From: Fluviicola taffensis DSM 16823
GTDB taxonomy: Bacteria; Bacteroidota; Bacteroidia; Flavobacteriales_D; Crocinitomicaceae
DNA: 64,000 nucleotides
Assembly: GCF_000194605.1 (NCBI RefSeq)
Contig: NC_015321.1
Span: 1,302,001-1,366,000, forward strand
Reading direction: 5' to 3'
The position numbers and the translations under genes are program-made. The stretch's first letter is position 1, and each line of letters begins with the position of its first letter. This document shows, piece by piece, positions 46,584 to 56,209 of the stretch. The notes under the pieces are model-generated. The model was not told where the DNA came from, did no database searches, and saw nothing but the letters and a program-made list of their open reading frames with translations.

Positions 46584-46761
46584 AATCTATTTTTTTAATT
46601 GGTTGTTCTTTCTTTTTTTCCTCCTTTTTAGCAGGACTTATTTTTGCAGGTTTTTTCTTGGTTTCAACTTTGACTGGCTCTGTTTGCTCATTTCTATCTT
46701 GTGCATAAGTTGTAATAGGTGTTACTCCAGCAACGAATAGAATCAATACTAAATTTTTCAT
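46582..46761 (-). CDS. Small secreted lysine-rich protein
   Basis: A 59-residue product with signal peptide MKNLVLILFVAGVTPITTYAQ and a mature part of ~38 residues rich in Lys, Glu and Pro (KVETKKKPAKISPAKKEEK). The frame is open upstream to 46815, but the ATG at 46761 begins the signal sequence. Disordered; function unknown. It is convergent with the DUF1569 gene and could be a cell-wall or nucleic-acid-binding peptide, though nothing shows this directly. Confidence 0.55.
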   Translation of the reverse strand: MKNLVLILFVAGVTPITTYAQDRNEQTEPVKVETKKKPAKISPAKKEEKKKEQPIKKID

Positions 46762-46896
46762 ACTCTCTGTTTTTATTCTGATTAACAATTTATATGCCAA
46801 TATAAGAAAGTTCAAAAGAAAAAACTCAGAATAATGAATGATGAGAAATGAGAGAAATCCCTTCTTAATTCTTCATTCAGCATTCTACATTCTTTG

Positions 46897-46904
46897 TATA
46901 TTTG
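46897..46904 (+). promoter_or_regulatory. -7 box of the EI24 gene
   Basis: A perfect TATATTTG lies 19 nt before the ATG at 46924; no clear -33 element. The mutA and mutB genes probably share this transcript. Confidence 0.45.
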
Positions 46905-46923
46905 AATTCGAAACAACAAATGA

Positions 46924-47682
46924 ATGGTTCAAGCTTTTAAACATCATTGGACGGGAATAGAACAAGTAGCTAAAACATTGGTGAAAGGGAAGTTTTTATG
47001 GTTTTTTATTCCAGGAGCAATTGTTGGATTGATCTATCTCTATTTTCAATGGCAACTCCAAAAAGCCTCCGCAGTTGTTCATCTAGCAGACGGCGTTCCA
47101 CTTGTTGGGTCTGCAATTTCTTGGGTTGCAGATGGAATTTTTGGAATTGTAGATGTCATTTTTTCGGAATTCTACAAATTCGTAGTGCTCGTTATTCTCT
47201 CTCCTGTCAACTGTATTCTTTCTGAAAAATTTGATAGTTACCTTACTGGGAAAGAATACAAATTTGATTTTATCCGTTTAATGAATGATTTCTTGCGCAT
47301 GATTCTCATTGTAATCAGCGCACTTTTGATGGAATACATTTTCTTAGGTATTTGGTGGATTCTTTCTTGGTTCCTTCCAGATTTCATAGGTGAAACCTTG
47401 TTTTTCTTAATCGCATCTTTCTTCGTTGGGTTTTCATTCTATGATTATAGCATGGAGCGATACGGATTAAGCTTCTTTAAAAGTTGGGGACTGGGATTCT
47501 CGAAATTGAGCTACATGGTCATTACAGGAGGAATTTTTACTTTACTTATTAAAATACCTGTAGCTGGAATTATTGTTGCACCAGTGCTGATATCCATGCT
47601 TTCGACAGCAGTTTATGTACTCTTAATTGAGAAAAAACAAGCTACTCCTATTGCAACGGATCAAGATCAATTAGATATTTAA
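46924..47682 (+). CDS. EI24/CysZ-like membrane protein
   Basis: A 252-residue protein with about five to six membrane helices. FFIPGAIVGLIYLYF, the SPVNCILSEKFDSYLTGKEYKFD loop and SFYDYSMERYGLSFF match the EI24 (PF07264) family that includes the sulfate transporter CysZ. No cysteine-synthesis gene is nearby, so sulfate transport is not supported by context. It ends 10 bp before mutA, which suggests a shared message. Confidence 0.75.
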   Translation: MVQAFKHHWTGIEQVAKTLVKGKFLWFFIPGAIVGLIYLYFQWQLQKASAVVHLADGVPLVGSAISWVADGIFGIVDVIFSEFYKFVVLVILSPVNCILSEKFDSYLTGKEYKFDFIRLMNDFLRMILIVISALLMEYIFLGIWWILSWFLPDFIGETLFFLIASFFVGFSFYDYSMERYGLSFFKSWGLGFSKLSYMVITGGIFTLLIKIPVAGIIVAPVLISMLSTAVYVLLIEKKQATPIATDQDQLDI

Positions 47683-47692
47683 AAAATAACAC

Positions 47693-49012
47693 ATGACGGA
47701 CTTATTCTCATCCTTTCAAGCTAGTTCCAAAGAGGAATGGATTGCCATTCTCCAAAAGGAATTAAAGGGTGAATCAATAGACACATTGAATAAAATCAAT
47801 CGCGTGGAAGAAATTACTTTTCCCAGTTATTTTCACCGCGAAGATCAAAAAAGTCAGTTTTCAGACCCTGGTTTAGCACCATATACGCGAGGAATTAATT
47901 CGAAAAACAACGATTGGACAATTGCAACTGCATTTCGAGTTCTAGACGAAAAAGAAACGAACAAACAGCTCATTTCAGCATTAATGGCTGGAACAGATCA
48001 CTTAATTCTTGAGGCAGTAAATTCAAATTCCATTGATTTTGGTGCATTACTAAACGAAGTGGGACTTTCCTTCATTCACACTACTTTTCGGGCAAAAAGC
48101 AGTGAGCAAATTACTGATTTCCTAACATTTGTAAAAGATGTAGCTGTACTCATTGAATTTGATAACAACAAAGAATTAGTCAATCAGTCATCTAAATTCA
48201 CAAATCCGAATGCTAAAATCTATCATGTAGATGCGGCAAAAGTGCAACAAGCAGGCGGCACAACTTGGCAAGAATTAGGGATTGCTTTAGCAGAAGGACA
48301 CGACCTTTTGGTGCAACAAATGGATCAAGGAGTTGATGTGGATACTGCAGCTGCCCGCATTCATTTCACTCTTGGAATTGGCTCTAAATATTTCTTCGAA
48401 TTAAGTAAAATAAGAGCATTTAGGAGTACTTGGGCTCAAATTGTTTCTGCCTATTCTCCAAAACATACTTGTTCGTTAGCTACAACAATTACAGCTAAAA
48501 CGAGTTTCCTCAACATTAGTTTAAAAGATCCTTATACAAATCTATTGAGACAAACAACCGAAGCAATGTCAGCGGTTCTTTCAGGAATACAACATTTAAA
48601 CATTCAACCCTACGATTGGTATTCAAGCAAACCCAATTTTGAGTTTACGCAACGGATGGCTACCAATATTTCACTTTTATTGAAAGAAGAATCCTATTTG
48701 CAAATCGTTGCCGATCCTGCGGGGGGTTCTTATGCATTAGATGCTTTAACAGAAACGATTGCCGAACGTGCTTGGAGTACTTTTCAGTGGATTGAGCGCA
48801 CTGGCGGAATCACCAACAAAGATGTGATCCAACAACTTGAAGTGGAAATTGCGGAAAAAGCAGCAATGCGCATCCAAGAAATTCAAACCAAAACAGAGAA
48901 GCGAATTGGAATGAACATCTTCCCAAATCCAGAAACAGTTGATAACCAATGGGCAGAATTACCTAAAGGCTGGAACAATTTGAAACCATTAATTTTAGAG
49001 CAAGTAGTATGA
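47693..49012 (+). CDS. mutA: Methylmalonyl-CoA mutase, small (non-catalytic) subunit
   Basis: A 439-residue beta subunit, shorter than the ~640 of Propionibacterium because the C-terminal cobalamin-like domain is missing, as is common in Bacteroidota. The TIM-barrel core is recognisable: [44 protein letters not shown] and [19 protein letters not shown]. It pairs with MutB to interconvert methylmalonyl-CoA and succinyl-CoA. It overlaps mutB by 4 bp (ATGA), coupling their translation. Confidence 0.92.
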   Translation: MTDLFSSFQASSKEEWIAILQKELKGESIDTLNKINRVEEITFPSYFHREDQKSQFSDPGLAPYTRGINSKNNDWTIATAFRVLDEKETNKQLISALMAGTDHLILEAVNSNSIDFGALLNEVGLSFIHTTFRAKSSEQITDFLTFVKDVAVLIEFDNNKELVNQSSKFTNPNAKIYHVDAAKVQQAGGTTWQELGIALAEGHDLLVQQMDQGVDVDTAAARIHFTLGIGSKYFFELSKIRAFRSTWAQIVSAYSPKHTCSLATTITAKTSFLNISLKDPYTNLLRQTTEAMSAVLSGIQHLNIQPYDWYSSKPNFEFTQRMATNISLLLKEESYLQIVADPAGGSYALDALTETIAERAWSTFQWIERTGGITNKDVIQQLEVEIAEKAAMRIQEIQTKTEKRIGMNIFPNPETVDNQWAELPKGWNNLKPLILEQVV

Positions 49013-51141
49013 GTATTCGTAAGTCATTTGAAAATATTTCATTAGATACAACTGCTTTAAACGGAAATGCAGAAAAGGAAGTTTTTGCAACTCCTGAAAA
49101 AATTTCTCTTTCAAGTTATTACAATCAGAATGACTTAAAAGAGGTCAGTCATTTGGGATTCATTAGCGGAAGAGCGCCTTTTCTAAGAGGACCTTACGGC
49201 TCTATGTACGCCATTCGACCTTGGACGATTCGTCAATATGCAGGATTTTCAACTGCTGAAGAATCCAATGCTTTTTACAGAAGAAATTTAGCTGCTGGAC
49301 AAAAAGGACTTTCTGTTGCCTTCGATTTAGCGACTCACAGAGGATATGATTCTGATCACGAACGTGTAGTTGGTGATGTAGGAAAAGCTGGTGTTGCCAT
49401 CGACTCTATTTTGGATATGAAAATTTTGTTCGATCAAATTCCCTTGAATGAAATGTCTGTTTCCATGACTATGAATGGAGCAGTAATTCCAATTTTAGCA
49501 TTTTATATTGTTGCCGCCGAAGAGCAAGGAGTCAAACAAGAAGAACTTTCAGGAACCATTCAGAATGATATTTTGAAAGAATTCATGGTTCGAAATACAT
49601 ACATTTATCCTCCAGCTCCATCCATGCGCATTATCGCGGATATTTTTGCCTACACGGCAGAAAAAATGCCTCGATTCAATTCCATTTCAATTTCTGGTTA
49701 CCACATGCAGGAAGCTGGGGCAACAGCAAGTATTGAATTGGCATACACCTTAGCGGATGGATTGGAATACCTAAGAGCGGGAATCAATGCAGGAATGGAT
49801 GTCGATGCATTTGCTCCACGTTTGAGCTTCTTTTGGGCCATTGGAATGAATCACTTCATGGAAATCGCTAAAATGCGTGCAGGACGTCTATTGTGGTCAA
49901 AATTGGTTGCTCAATTCAATCCAAAAAATGAAAAGTCATTGGCACTTCGCACGCATTGCCAAACTTCTGGTTGGAGCTTAACCGAGCAAGATCCATTTAA
50001 TAATATTGCCAGAACATGTATTGAAGCGATGGCAGCTGGTTTTGGCGGAACGCAATCTTTACATACAAATGCATTAGACGAAGCGATCGCTTTACCAACA
50101 GACTTCTCAGCTCGAATAGCTCGAAATACCCAAATCTATTTGCAAGAAGAAACAGGAATGACTGATTTAATTGATCCTTGGGGAGGAAGTTATTATGTAG
50201 AAAAATTGACCCAAGAATTAGTTGATGAAGCTTGGAAATTAATCGAAGAAGTAGAAGAATTGGGAGGAATGGCAAAAGCCATTGAAACAGGAATTCCAAA
50301 AATGCGCATTGAAGAAGCTGCCGCACGTAAACAAGCGCGAATTGATGCCGGAAAAGATATTATTGTTGGCGTAAATCGCTATCAATTAGAAAAAGAATCC
50401 GCGATGGATATTCTACAAATAGACAATACCAAGGTACGTGATTCACAACTAGAGCGATTAAAAGTATTGCGTGACAATAGAAATCCTGAACGGGTACAAG
50501 CCTGTTTGGAAAAACTGGCAGACGCCGCAAAAAACGGAACGGGAAATCTATTAGAAATTGCCGTTGAGTGCGCACGAGAAAGAGCATCTTTGGGTGAAAT
50601 TTCTCAAGCCATGGAAACTAGTTTTGGAAGACATCAAGCAACAATTCGATCTATTAGTGGTGTATATTCAGCTGAAAGTATGAATGATAAAGATTTTGAA
50701 CAAGCAAAGACCTTGGTTGAAACCTTCGCTAAATTGGAAGGAAGAAGACCTCGAATTATGATTGCTAAAATGGGGCAAGATGGTCATGACCGCGGTGCAA
50801 AAGTGATTGCTACTTCCTTTGCAGATATCGGTTTTGATGTAGATATAGGTCCTTTATTTCAAACACCCAAAGAAGCAGCAAAACAAGCCGTTGAAAATGA
50901 CGTACATGTTTTAGGCGTTTCTTCTTTAGCAGCTGGACATAAAACCTTGGTTCCACAAGTAATTGAAGAACTCAAACAAATGGGAAGGTCAGATATCATG
51001 GTAGTCGCAGGCGGAGTTATTCCAGCTCAAGACTATGAGTTTTTATACGATGCTGGAGTTTTTGGAGTTTTTGGACCAGGAACAAAAATTTCAAAAGCTG
51101 CTCAAAACATTTTGGAACTACTCATTAAAAGTGTGGAATAA
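49009..51141 (+). CDS. mutB: Methylmalonyl-CoA mutase, large catalytic subunit
   Basis: A 710-residue adenosylcobalamin enzyme. The substrate barrel has [36 protein letters not shown] and [13 protein letters not shown]. The C-terminal B12 domain has DGHDRG with cobalt-ligand His593, then [10 protein letters not shown] and VVAGGVIP. It interconverts methylmalonyl-CoA and succinyl-CoA in propionate metabolism. No MeaB-type chaperone, epimerase or carboxylase is in the window. Length is normal. Confidence 0.96.
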   Translation: MSIRKSFENISLDTTALNGNAEKEVFATPEKISLSSYYNQNDLKEVSHLGFISGRAPFLRGPYGSMYAIRPWTIRQYAGFSTAEESNAFYRRNLAAGQKGLSVAFDLATHRGYDSDHERVVGDVGKAGVAIDSILDMKILFDQIPLNEMSVSMTMNGAVIPILAFYIVAAEEQGVKQEELSGTIQNDILKEFMVRNTYIYPPAPSMRIIADIFAYTAEKMPRFNSISISGYHMQEAGATASIELAYTLADGLEYLRAGINAGMDVDAFAPRLSFFWAIGMNHFMEIAKMRAGRLLWSKLVAQFNPKNEKSLALRTHCQTSGWSLTEQDPFNNIARTCIEAMAAGFGGTQSLHTNALDEAIALPTDFSARIARNTQIYLQEETGMTDLIDPWGGSYYVEKLTQELVDEAWKLIEEVEELGGMAKAIETGIPKMRIEEAAARKQARIDAGKDIIVGVNRYQLEKESAMDILQIDNTKVRDSQLERLKVLRDNRNPERVQACLEKLADAAKNGTGNLLEIAVECARERASLGEISQAMETSFGRHQATIRSISGVYSAESMNDKDFEQAKTLVETFAKLEGRRPRIMIAKMGQDGHDRGAKVIATSFADIGFDVDIGPLFQTPKEAAKQAVENDVHVLGVSSLAAGHKTLVPQVIEELKQMGRSDIMVVAGGVIPAQDYEFLYDAGVFGVFGPGTKISKAAQNILELLIKSVE

Positions 51142-51286
51142 ATCGTTTAAATATTAAAAAACAATTCTTAAATAGTTGAAAAACGGAAGATTGAATCAAT
51201 TCAAAATAGCGAAACGAAACTTTAAATAAAAGTTTTCGTACATTCGGCATAGTTATTGGTTTTATCCTTCAACGAAATTAAATAGT

Positions 51287-52009
51287 ATGAAAAAGTTTGT
51301 TCTAATTGGTGCATTACTAACTACGAAATTGCTTGTTGCTCAAGCGCCAGAATATGATGATTTGCGCATTGTCTTTGCGGATGGTGATTATGAAAAACTA
51401 GTCCGTGTCTCTGAAAAATACGTCATGAACGACAAAACAAAGGCAGATGCTCTTCCACACATGTGGATGGCTCGTGGACTTTACAAAGTTTCATTAAGTG
51501 GAACTGACAATGAGAAATATCAAAATGCTTACAAGGAAGCTATCAGTGAAATTGGTAAAAGTATCAAATACGATAAATCAGGTGATGTTCAATTAGAGTA
51601 TGCTGAATTCTACGATGAGTTTAGAAACAGCTTAGTTGAGATGATTCGAAATGAAATTGAAGCCCCAGATTACAAAAAAGCGGCAACTTGGGTAATGAAA
51701 TATTACAAAATCAACTTGACAAGCATAGGTGCAAAATACTTGGATGGGGTTTGTAAATTCAGAAACGCAGATAAAGGAGGTGCAAATACACTTTGGAAAG
51801 AATGTGAAAAGTTGTTGAGCGCCGTTCCAGATATCGACAACTGGAATCAAGCAGAGAAAAATATGTTGATGATGGGAATTATGCAAACTGCAGATTGTTA
51901 TATTGCCGGAAAGCAAATGGACAAAGCAAAAGCGCTTATGGGCAAAGTTGCTCAATGGTATGAAAAGAACGAAGATTTCAAAGCCAAATACGACCAAATA
52001 GTCAACTAA
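51287..52009 (+). CDS. Secreted helical repeat protein, unknown
   Basis: A 240-residue protein with a signal peptide (MKKFVLIGALLTTKLLVAQ) and an all-helical mature part with TPR-like pairs (ALPHMWMARGLYKVSL, KYQNAYKEAISEIGKSIKYD, MGIMQTADCYIAGKQMDKAKALMGKVAQWYEKN). Probably periplasmic scaffold or binding protein; no catalytic residues are recognised. It stands alone between mutB and an FtsB-like gene and ends at a strong terminator. Confidence 0.72.
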   Translation: MKKFVLIGALLTTKLLVAQAPEYDDLRIVFADGDYEKLVRVSEKYVMNDKTKADALPHMWMARGLYKVSLSGTDNEKYQNAYKEAISEIGKSIKYDKSGDVQLEYAEFYDEFRNSLVEMIRNEIEAPDYKKAATWVMKYYKINLTSIGAKYLDGVCKFRNADKGGANTLWKECEKLLSAVPDIDNWNQAEKNMLMMGIMQTADCYIAGKQMDKAKALMGKVAQWYEKNEDFKAKYDQIVN

Positions 52010-52019
52010 GATAATTTGA

Positions 52020-52049
52020 AAAAAGACTCGCTAACACGAGTCTTTTTTT
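52020..52049 (+). terminator. Terminator, A- and T-flanked
   Basis: AAAGACTCG (52022-52030) pairs with CGAGTCTTT (52037-52045), loop CTAACA, then T-run; 11 bp past the stop. Confidence 0.85.
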
Positions 52050-52166
52050 GTGTGATTATTTAAGAATCAACCAATAATAAATAAAGACCATAAAGAAACC
52101 CCAGCTATTAACATCCAAAAGAGGATATCTATTGGAAATAAGTCCAATAAGAGAAAAGGAACCCAC

Positions 52167-52174
52167 TACCTTTG
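52167..52174 (+). promoter_or_regulatory. -7 box of the FtsB-like gene, leaderless arrangement
   Basis: TACCTTTG followed by TTCT and then the ATG at 52179: a perfect box with a 4-nt gap. Confidence 0.6.
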
Positions 52175-52178
52175 TTCT

Positions 52179-52463
52179 ATGAAGAAATTCATTCTCATAT
52201 TCAAAAACAAGTATATATTGGCACTCACCATCTTTTTGGTGTACAATTTGTTTTTGGACGAAGTGGATGTTTTCACCATATTCAATCAGAATAAAAAGAT
52301 CTCCGCCTTACGTTCTACGGAATCAGAAATGAAACTGAAACTCCAAGAAACAAAATACATCCTTTCTCAAATTAAAGATCCTTCCTACTTGGAAAAATTG
52401 GCGCGCGAAAACAAATTATTCAAGAAAGACAACGAGGATATTTTTGTAATCACTTACAAATAA
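52179..52463 (+). CDS. FtsB/DivIC-like septum formation initiator
   Basis: A 94-residue bitopic protein. A short cytosolic start (MKKFILIFKNKY), one membrane helix (ILALTIFLVYNLFLDEVD), then a coiled coil (NKKISALRSTESEMKLKLQETKYIL) and the extracytoplasmic end with DPSYLEKLARENKLFKKDNEDIFVI. The YLEKLARE stretch and size fit FtsB/DivIC, which join FtsQ and FtsL in the division complex. No division genes are adjacent. Confidence 0.85.
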   Translation: MKKFILIFKNKYILALTIFLVYNLFLDEVDVFTIFNQNKKISALRSTESEMKLKLQETKYILSQIKDPSYLEKLARENKLFKKDNEDIFVITYK

Positions 52464-52598
52464 TTGCGAATGTCGAATTACAAATTATAATCTCATTTCT
52501 TAAAATAAGCCAATCTAGCGCGAGCTAAATCATGAGACTACCTGATAAGTCTATCAGAATTAACTAATTTATAATCAATAATTTAATTCGTAATTCTA
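52464..52598. repeat. Intergenic stretch with AATTACGAATT-like arms
   Basis: AATTGCGAATGTCGAATTAC and TTATAA at the left face TTATAA...AATTCGTAATTC at the right in inverted order. Related units are at 19971-20015. No gene is seen here. Confidence 0.4.
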
Positions 52599-53780
52599 CT
52601 AATCCAATTCCGCAATCTTCGGTTTCTGATTAAAATATTGCTGTTCCTGATAATTTACCAACCGTACACCGGGGAAATAATAAAGCGCAATCTGATGATA
52701 ACTGAATCCAAATTTGGCCATCTTCATTGCTCCTTCTTGACACAAACCTACTCCATGGCCATAACCTCTTCCTCTTAAAACAATCTCCGTTCCTTCTGGG
52801 TAGCAATTAAAAAAGGTGGATTTCAATTTAAAATGCTCCCGAATATCTCTCAGTGGAATTCCCAACCAAGGATACTGATAAAACGCACATCGATCAGGTT
52901 GATTGAAGGTATAAATCATAGGTCCAAGAACCGAATCATTAACAGGATAGTGAAAAGTACTCACTAAAAACTCCAACCACTCCATTTGCGGAATGCGTTT
53001 TTCCCAAGTTGCCTGCTTCGTATAAATGCAGAAAGTATCTTTAAACGTACTCAAATATGGAATCTTGTTGTTCCACACGTAATCTGGCTCAGAGGTTTGT
53101 CCACCGCAATTTGCGTGGAAATAAGCATCCACTAACTGATTTTGGGGATCAACCATCACCATTCCCTCTGTTTTTAACACCGCGGAATCAATGATTGGAT
53201 TTAAGCGCAATTGATTGTGGTACGCCTGACAATGCGTTCTGTCGCACAATTCAAAACCCTCCTTTTGATGACGTGTTTTATACTTCAGAGCGTAAGTTCT
53301 ACTCATCAAAGCTTGAACCTTGTAATATTCGATTTCCTTTCCACTTCCACCTTCTGACTCAACAACACCACTTAAGTAATTATTGATATCCACCAAATTA
53401 ACAATCGTTAAAGCGCCATTTTGAACAGTAATTTCCACATCATCTTTATACTTGCGTTCTTTAATGACAGGCGTTTTTGTGGAGTAAACCAAGGAATTAT
53501 TAAGCTTCGTTCCAACTAAGACTACTTTTGAAACCAGAGCAACCTCAGTGATGCCTACTTTGAGAGAAATTTGATTGCCCTTCGCGATGGATAACTCAAC
53601 GAATTCACTAGGCAATAGTGTAGCATAAAGCGTCGTATCGCCAAAAACATTGTAGCTCCCATCTGAATAGGCAAAGACAATGCGTTGAACAGAATAATCA
53701 CGCAAAACACCAATCCGCATTTGTTGAGCAAACGCAAAAAATGGAAAAATGAACCATATGAGCACGAATAAGCGCAACAT
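52599..53780 (-). CDS. SpoIID/LytB-domain secreted protein
   Basis: A 393-residue exported protein with signal peptide MLRLFVLIWFIFPFFAFAQ. The SpoIID domain covers roughly residues 130-360: LVDINNYLSGVVESEGG, KVQALMSRTYAL, FHANCGGQTSEPDYVW and GRGYGHGVGLCQEGAM. SpoIID of Bacillus is a lytic transglycosylase for denuded glycans in engulfment; this Gram-negative relative probably acts on septal peptidoglycan. The catalytic Glu of SpoIID corresponds to the VVESEGG region. A -7 box TAATTTTG lies 4 nt before the ATG. Confidence 0.85.
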   Translation of the reverse strand: MLRLFVLIWFIFPFFAFAQQMRIGVLRDYSVQRIVFAYSDGSYNVFGDTTLYATLLPSEFVELSIAKGNQISLKVGITEVALVSKVVLVGTKLNNSLVYSTKTPVIKERKYKDDVEITVQNGALTIVNLVDINNYLSGVVESEGGSGKEIEYYKVQALMSRTYALKYKTRHQKEGFELCDRTHCQAYHNQLRLNPIIDSAVLKTEGMVMVDPQNQLVDAYFHANCGGQTSEPDYVWNNKIPYLSTFKDTFCIYTKQATWEKRIPQMEWLEFLVSTFHYPVNDSVLGPMIYTFNQPDRCAFYQYPWLGIPLRDIREHFKLKSTFFNCYPEGTEIVLRGRGYGHGVGLCQEGAMKMAKFGFSYHQIALYYFPGVRLVNYQEQQYFNQKPKIAELD

Positions 53781-53784
53781 CTTA

Positions 53785-53792
53785 CAAAATTA
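53785..53792 (-). promoter_or_regulatory. -7 box of the SpoIID-like gene, leaderless arrangement
   Basis: TAATTTTG on the minus strand, then TAAG, then ATG at 53780. It separates this gene from the lpxB unit, whose stop is 43 bp upstream. Confidence 0.55.
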
Positions 53793-53822
53793 GCTTCGTA
53801 CTGAACTGAAAAGGACTAGAAC

Positions 53823-54935
53823 TCAAATAGTTTTCAACACCGATTGTGCAACTTTCTTGGAAGCTCCTCCTTTACCCAACATATTTTTGAGTTGTTTATA
53901 ATCTTCCAATACCTGTTCTCGCTTCTTTCCTCCAACTATAACATCAGATAATTCTTTTGCTAAACGATCTGTAGTACATTCATTTTGAATCAATTCCACA
54001 ACCGATTCTTTATCCAAAATGAGGTTCACCAATGAAATATATTTCACATTGACCAATCTTTTCGCAATTTGATACGAAATCGAGTTTCCAATGTAACAGA
54101 CTACTTCAGGAATTTCAAACAAACCTGTTTCCAAGGTTGCAGTTCCAGATGTAACCACCGCTGCTTCGGATTGTTGCAATAAAGGATATGTTTGTCCGTA
54201 AACAACATCGACCTTCTTGTCCCCAATCAACTCTTTGTAAATCGCTATGTCCATATTGGGAGCACCAGCAATCACAAAATGATACTGAGGAAACAAATCC
54301 ACTAAAGGAAGCATGACTGGCAACTTCGTGCGCAATTCTTGTTTTCTAGAACCAGGAAGCATTGCAATAATTGGTTTTCCTTCATGAGAAGCGATCGTCA
54401 ATTCTTGCTTTGGAAGTTGTTGATATTGCTCGATCTCATCTAAAAGAGGATGTCCAACATATTCGACATCGTAGTTGTACTTTTTATAAAAATCTGCTTC
54501 AAATGGAAGAATACAAAACAATTTGTAGACGTCTCGTTTAATTTTATGCACCCGATTTTCTTTCCAAGCCCAAACTGTTGGCGAAATATAGAAGTAAACT
54601 TTAAGCTCGTTTTTCTTCGCCCATTCAGCAATACGCATGTTAAAGCCTGGATAATCAATCAGTAAGATCGCATCGGGTTTAAATTCTTGAATATCTTTTT
54701 TGCAAAATCGGATATTTCTCAAGATTGTGGGTAAATTCATCAATACCTCCACAAATCCCATGAAAGCCAATTCGCGAATGTGCTTGGCCATCGTTCCACC
54801 AACAGCTTGCATTTTATCTCCACCCCAAAAGCGAATATCTAAATCTGGCTCTTGAGCTAACAATTCCTTCATGACATTTGCACCATGCAAATCACCAGAG
54901 GCTTCGCCTGAAATGATGTAGAGTTTTCTTCCCAT
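53823..54935 (-). CDS. lpxB: Lipid-A-disaccharide synthase
   Basis: A 370-residue GT-B glycosyltransferase that joins UDP-diacylglucosamine and lipid X in lipid A synthesis. It starts MGRKLYIISGEASGDLHGANV, the family hallmark. Also visible are FMGFVEVLMNLP, LIDYPGFNMR, YYISPTVWAWKENR (YISPTVWAW), VGHPLLDEI and MLPGSRKQE, and VTSGTATLE near the end. Its ATG overlaps the stop of the small membrane gene by 1 bp, so surE, the small gene and lpxB form one unit. Confidence 0.96.
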   Translation of the reverse strand: MGRKLYIISGEASGDLHGANVMKELLAQEPDLDIRFWGGDKMQAVGGTMAKHIRELAFMGFVEVLMNLPTILRNIRFCKKDIQEFKPDAILLIDYPGFNMRIAEWAKKNELKVYFYISPTVWAWKENRVHKIKRDVYKLFCILPFEADFYKKYNYDVEYVGHPLLDEIEQYQQLPKQELTIASHEGKPIIAMLPGSRKQELRTKLPVMLPLVDLFPQYHFVIAGAPNMDIAIYKELIGDKKVDVVYGQTYPLLQQSEAAVVTSGTATLETGLFEIPEVVCYIGNSISYQIAKRLVNVKYISLVNLILDKESVVELIQNECTTDRLAKELSDVIVGGKKREQVLEDYKQLKNMLGKGGASKKVAQSVLKTI

Positions 54936-55246
54936 CAGCGAATTAGATTGACATAAAGAATAAATGGAAGAAATAATGCAGAACCCACAATTACTCCACG
55001 AGCCAAATCATAACGCTCTTTATTTAGAAACAGATAAAACCAAATTAAATTCGGAATAATCGATAAAGAAATAAACTTACTCTGGGCAACAATACTTCCC
55101 GTAAAATTATTCCATAAAACGGAATACGGATAATTTTGCGACCAAGCTATTAATCCAACAATTAATGGTACGAAAAGGAATGGTGAAATAATTCCGATAA
55201 TCATTCCTACAGTTACTCGTGAATTCCAAGTGAATTTTCTTTTCAT
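54935..55246 (-). CDS. Small three-helix membrane protein between surE and lpxB
   Basis: A 103-residue protein with three membrane helices (about residues 12-33, 58-71 and 83-100) and a basic start (MKRKFTWNSR). No family is recognised. It overlaps surE and lpxB by 1 bp each, so translation is tightly coupled and the protein is likely real. Location between a nucleotidase and a lipid A enzyme suggests an envelope role, unproven. Confidence 0.7.
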   Translation of the reverse strand: MKRKFTWNSRVTVGMIIGIISPFLFVPLIVGLIAWSQNYPYSVLWNNFTGSIVAQSKFISLSIIPNLIWFYLFLNKERYDLARGVIVGSALFLPFILYVNLIR

Positions 55247-56016
55247 TAAAATATCTTTTTTAAACCAGCAATGGCTTTATGTGCAGTTAAATCAAATTGA
55301 GTTGGAACGATGGTTGCAAATCCTTGATCTAAGAAATGTAAATCCGTATCTGTTGCATCTTCTCTCGAATCAAAGGTTCCTGTTAGCCAATAGTAAGGTC
55401 TTCCAAACTGATCCAATCGTTTGTCGAAACGATCTTCCCAAAAAGCATACGCTTGTCGGCAAACCTCAATTCCTTTCAATGCTTCAGCCGGACCTTGTGG
55501 AATATTGACATTCAAACAAACTCCTTTAGGCAAACCATTTTTCAAAATTTGGGGAATAACTTCTCTTGCAACTGCCATTGGAGCTGAAAAATCGGCATCT
55601 TCCTCAAAATCACCGTATGAAAAACCAATACTTGGAATGTGTTCCATCGCACCTTCAACAGCAGCAGACATTGTTCCAGAATACAACACGTTCGTGGATG
55701 AATTCAGTCCATGATTGATCCCTGAAAGAATTAAATCTGGCTTGCGGTGAAGCACTTCATAAACTCCTAATTTCACGCAGTCTACTGGTGTTCCGCTACA
55801 CGAATAGGCTTCTATTCCTTCGAAAATCGTAGAACGAGTCAAGCGAATTGGATGTGAAATAGTAATTGCGTGTCCCATACCAGATTGCGGTTTATCGGGC
55901 GCAATAACGACAAGGTCTCCAAATTCTTTGGCAACTTCAACTAAAGAGGCAATTCCCTTGGCATGAAGGCTATCATCATTGGTTATAAAAATGAGTGGAC
56001 GATTTGATTTTTCCAT
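55246..56016 (-). CDS. surE: 5'/3'-nucleotidase SurE
   Basis: A 256-residue metal-dependent nucleotidase. FITNDDSLHAKGI gives the Asp-Asp metal ligands, VIAPDKPQSGMGHAIT the Ser ligand region and SGINHGLNSSTNVLYSGTMSAAVEG the Asn ligand. SurE dephosphorylates nucleoside monophosphates in stress and stationary phase. A TATCTTTG box lies 6 nt before the ATG. The gene leads the surE-membrane protein-lpxB unit. Confidence 0.96.
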   Translation of the reverse strand: MEKSNRPLIFITNDDSLHAKGIASLVEVAKEFGDLVVIAPDKPQSGMGHAITISHPIRLTRSTIFEGIEAYSCSGTPVDCVKLGVYEVLHRKPDLILSGINHGLNSSTNVLYSGTMSAAVEGAMEHIPSIGFSYGDFEEDADFSAPMAVAREVIPQILKNGLPKGVCLNVNIPQGPAEALKGIEVCRQAYAFWEDRFDKRLDQFGRPYYWLTGTFDSREDATDTDLHFLDQGFATIVPTQFDLTAHKAIAGLKKIF

Positions 56017-56022
56017 GTCTTA

Positions 56023-56030
56023 CAAAGATA
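56023..56030 (-). promoter_or_regulatory. -7 box of surE-lpxB
   Basis: TATCTTTG on the minus strand ends 6 nt before the ATG at 56016, giving at most a very short leader. Confidence 0.5.
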
Positions 56031-56096
56031 CATTTTTAGTTTTGCACGCGTTGAAAGGGAAATGTGAAAGTTTCGAAAAGTAACAAGAAACATTTT

Positions 56097-56203
56097 GTCA
56101 TGTCGAGTATTCCGAATGGAGGCAACGAAATTCGGAATGTATCGAGACCAGAAATAAATTTCTTTTGTCCTTGTTATCGATACGCTTTGCACTCGAACTG
56201 ACA
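56097..56203. repeat. Nested inverted repeat, about 107 bp
   Basis: Outer arms TGTCATGTCGAGT (56097-56109) and ACTCGAACTGACA (56191-56203) match at 11 of 13. Inside, ATTCCGAAT (56109-56117) pairs with ATTCGGAAT (56130-56138) and GTATCGA (56139-56145) with TCGATAC (56177-56183). It fills the gap between surE and the beta-propeller gene and resembles a REP-type or mobile palindromic unit. Confidence 0.65.
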
Positions 56204-56209
56204 GGACAA

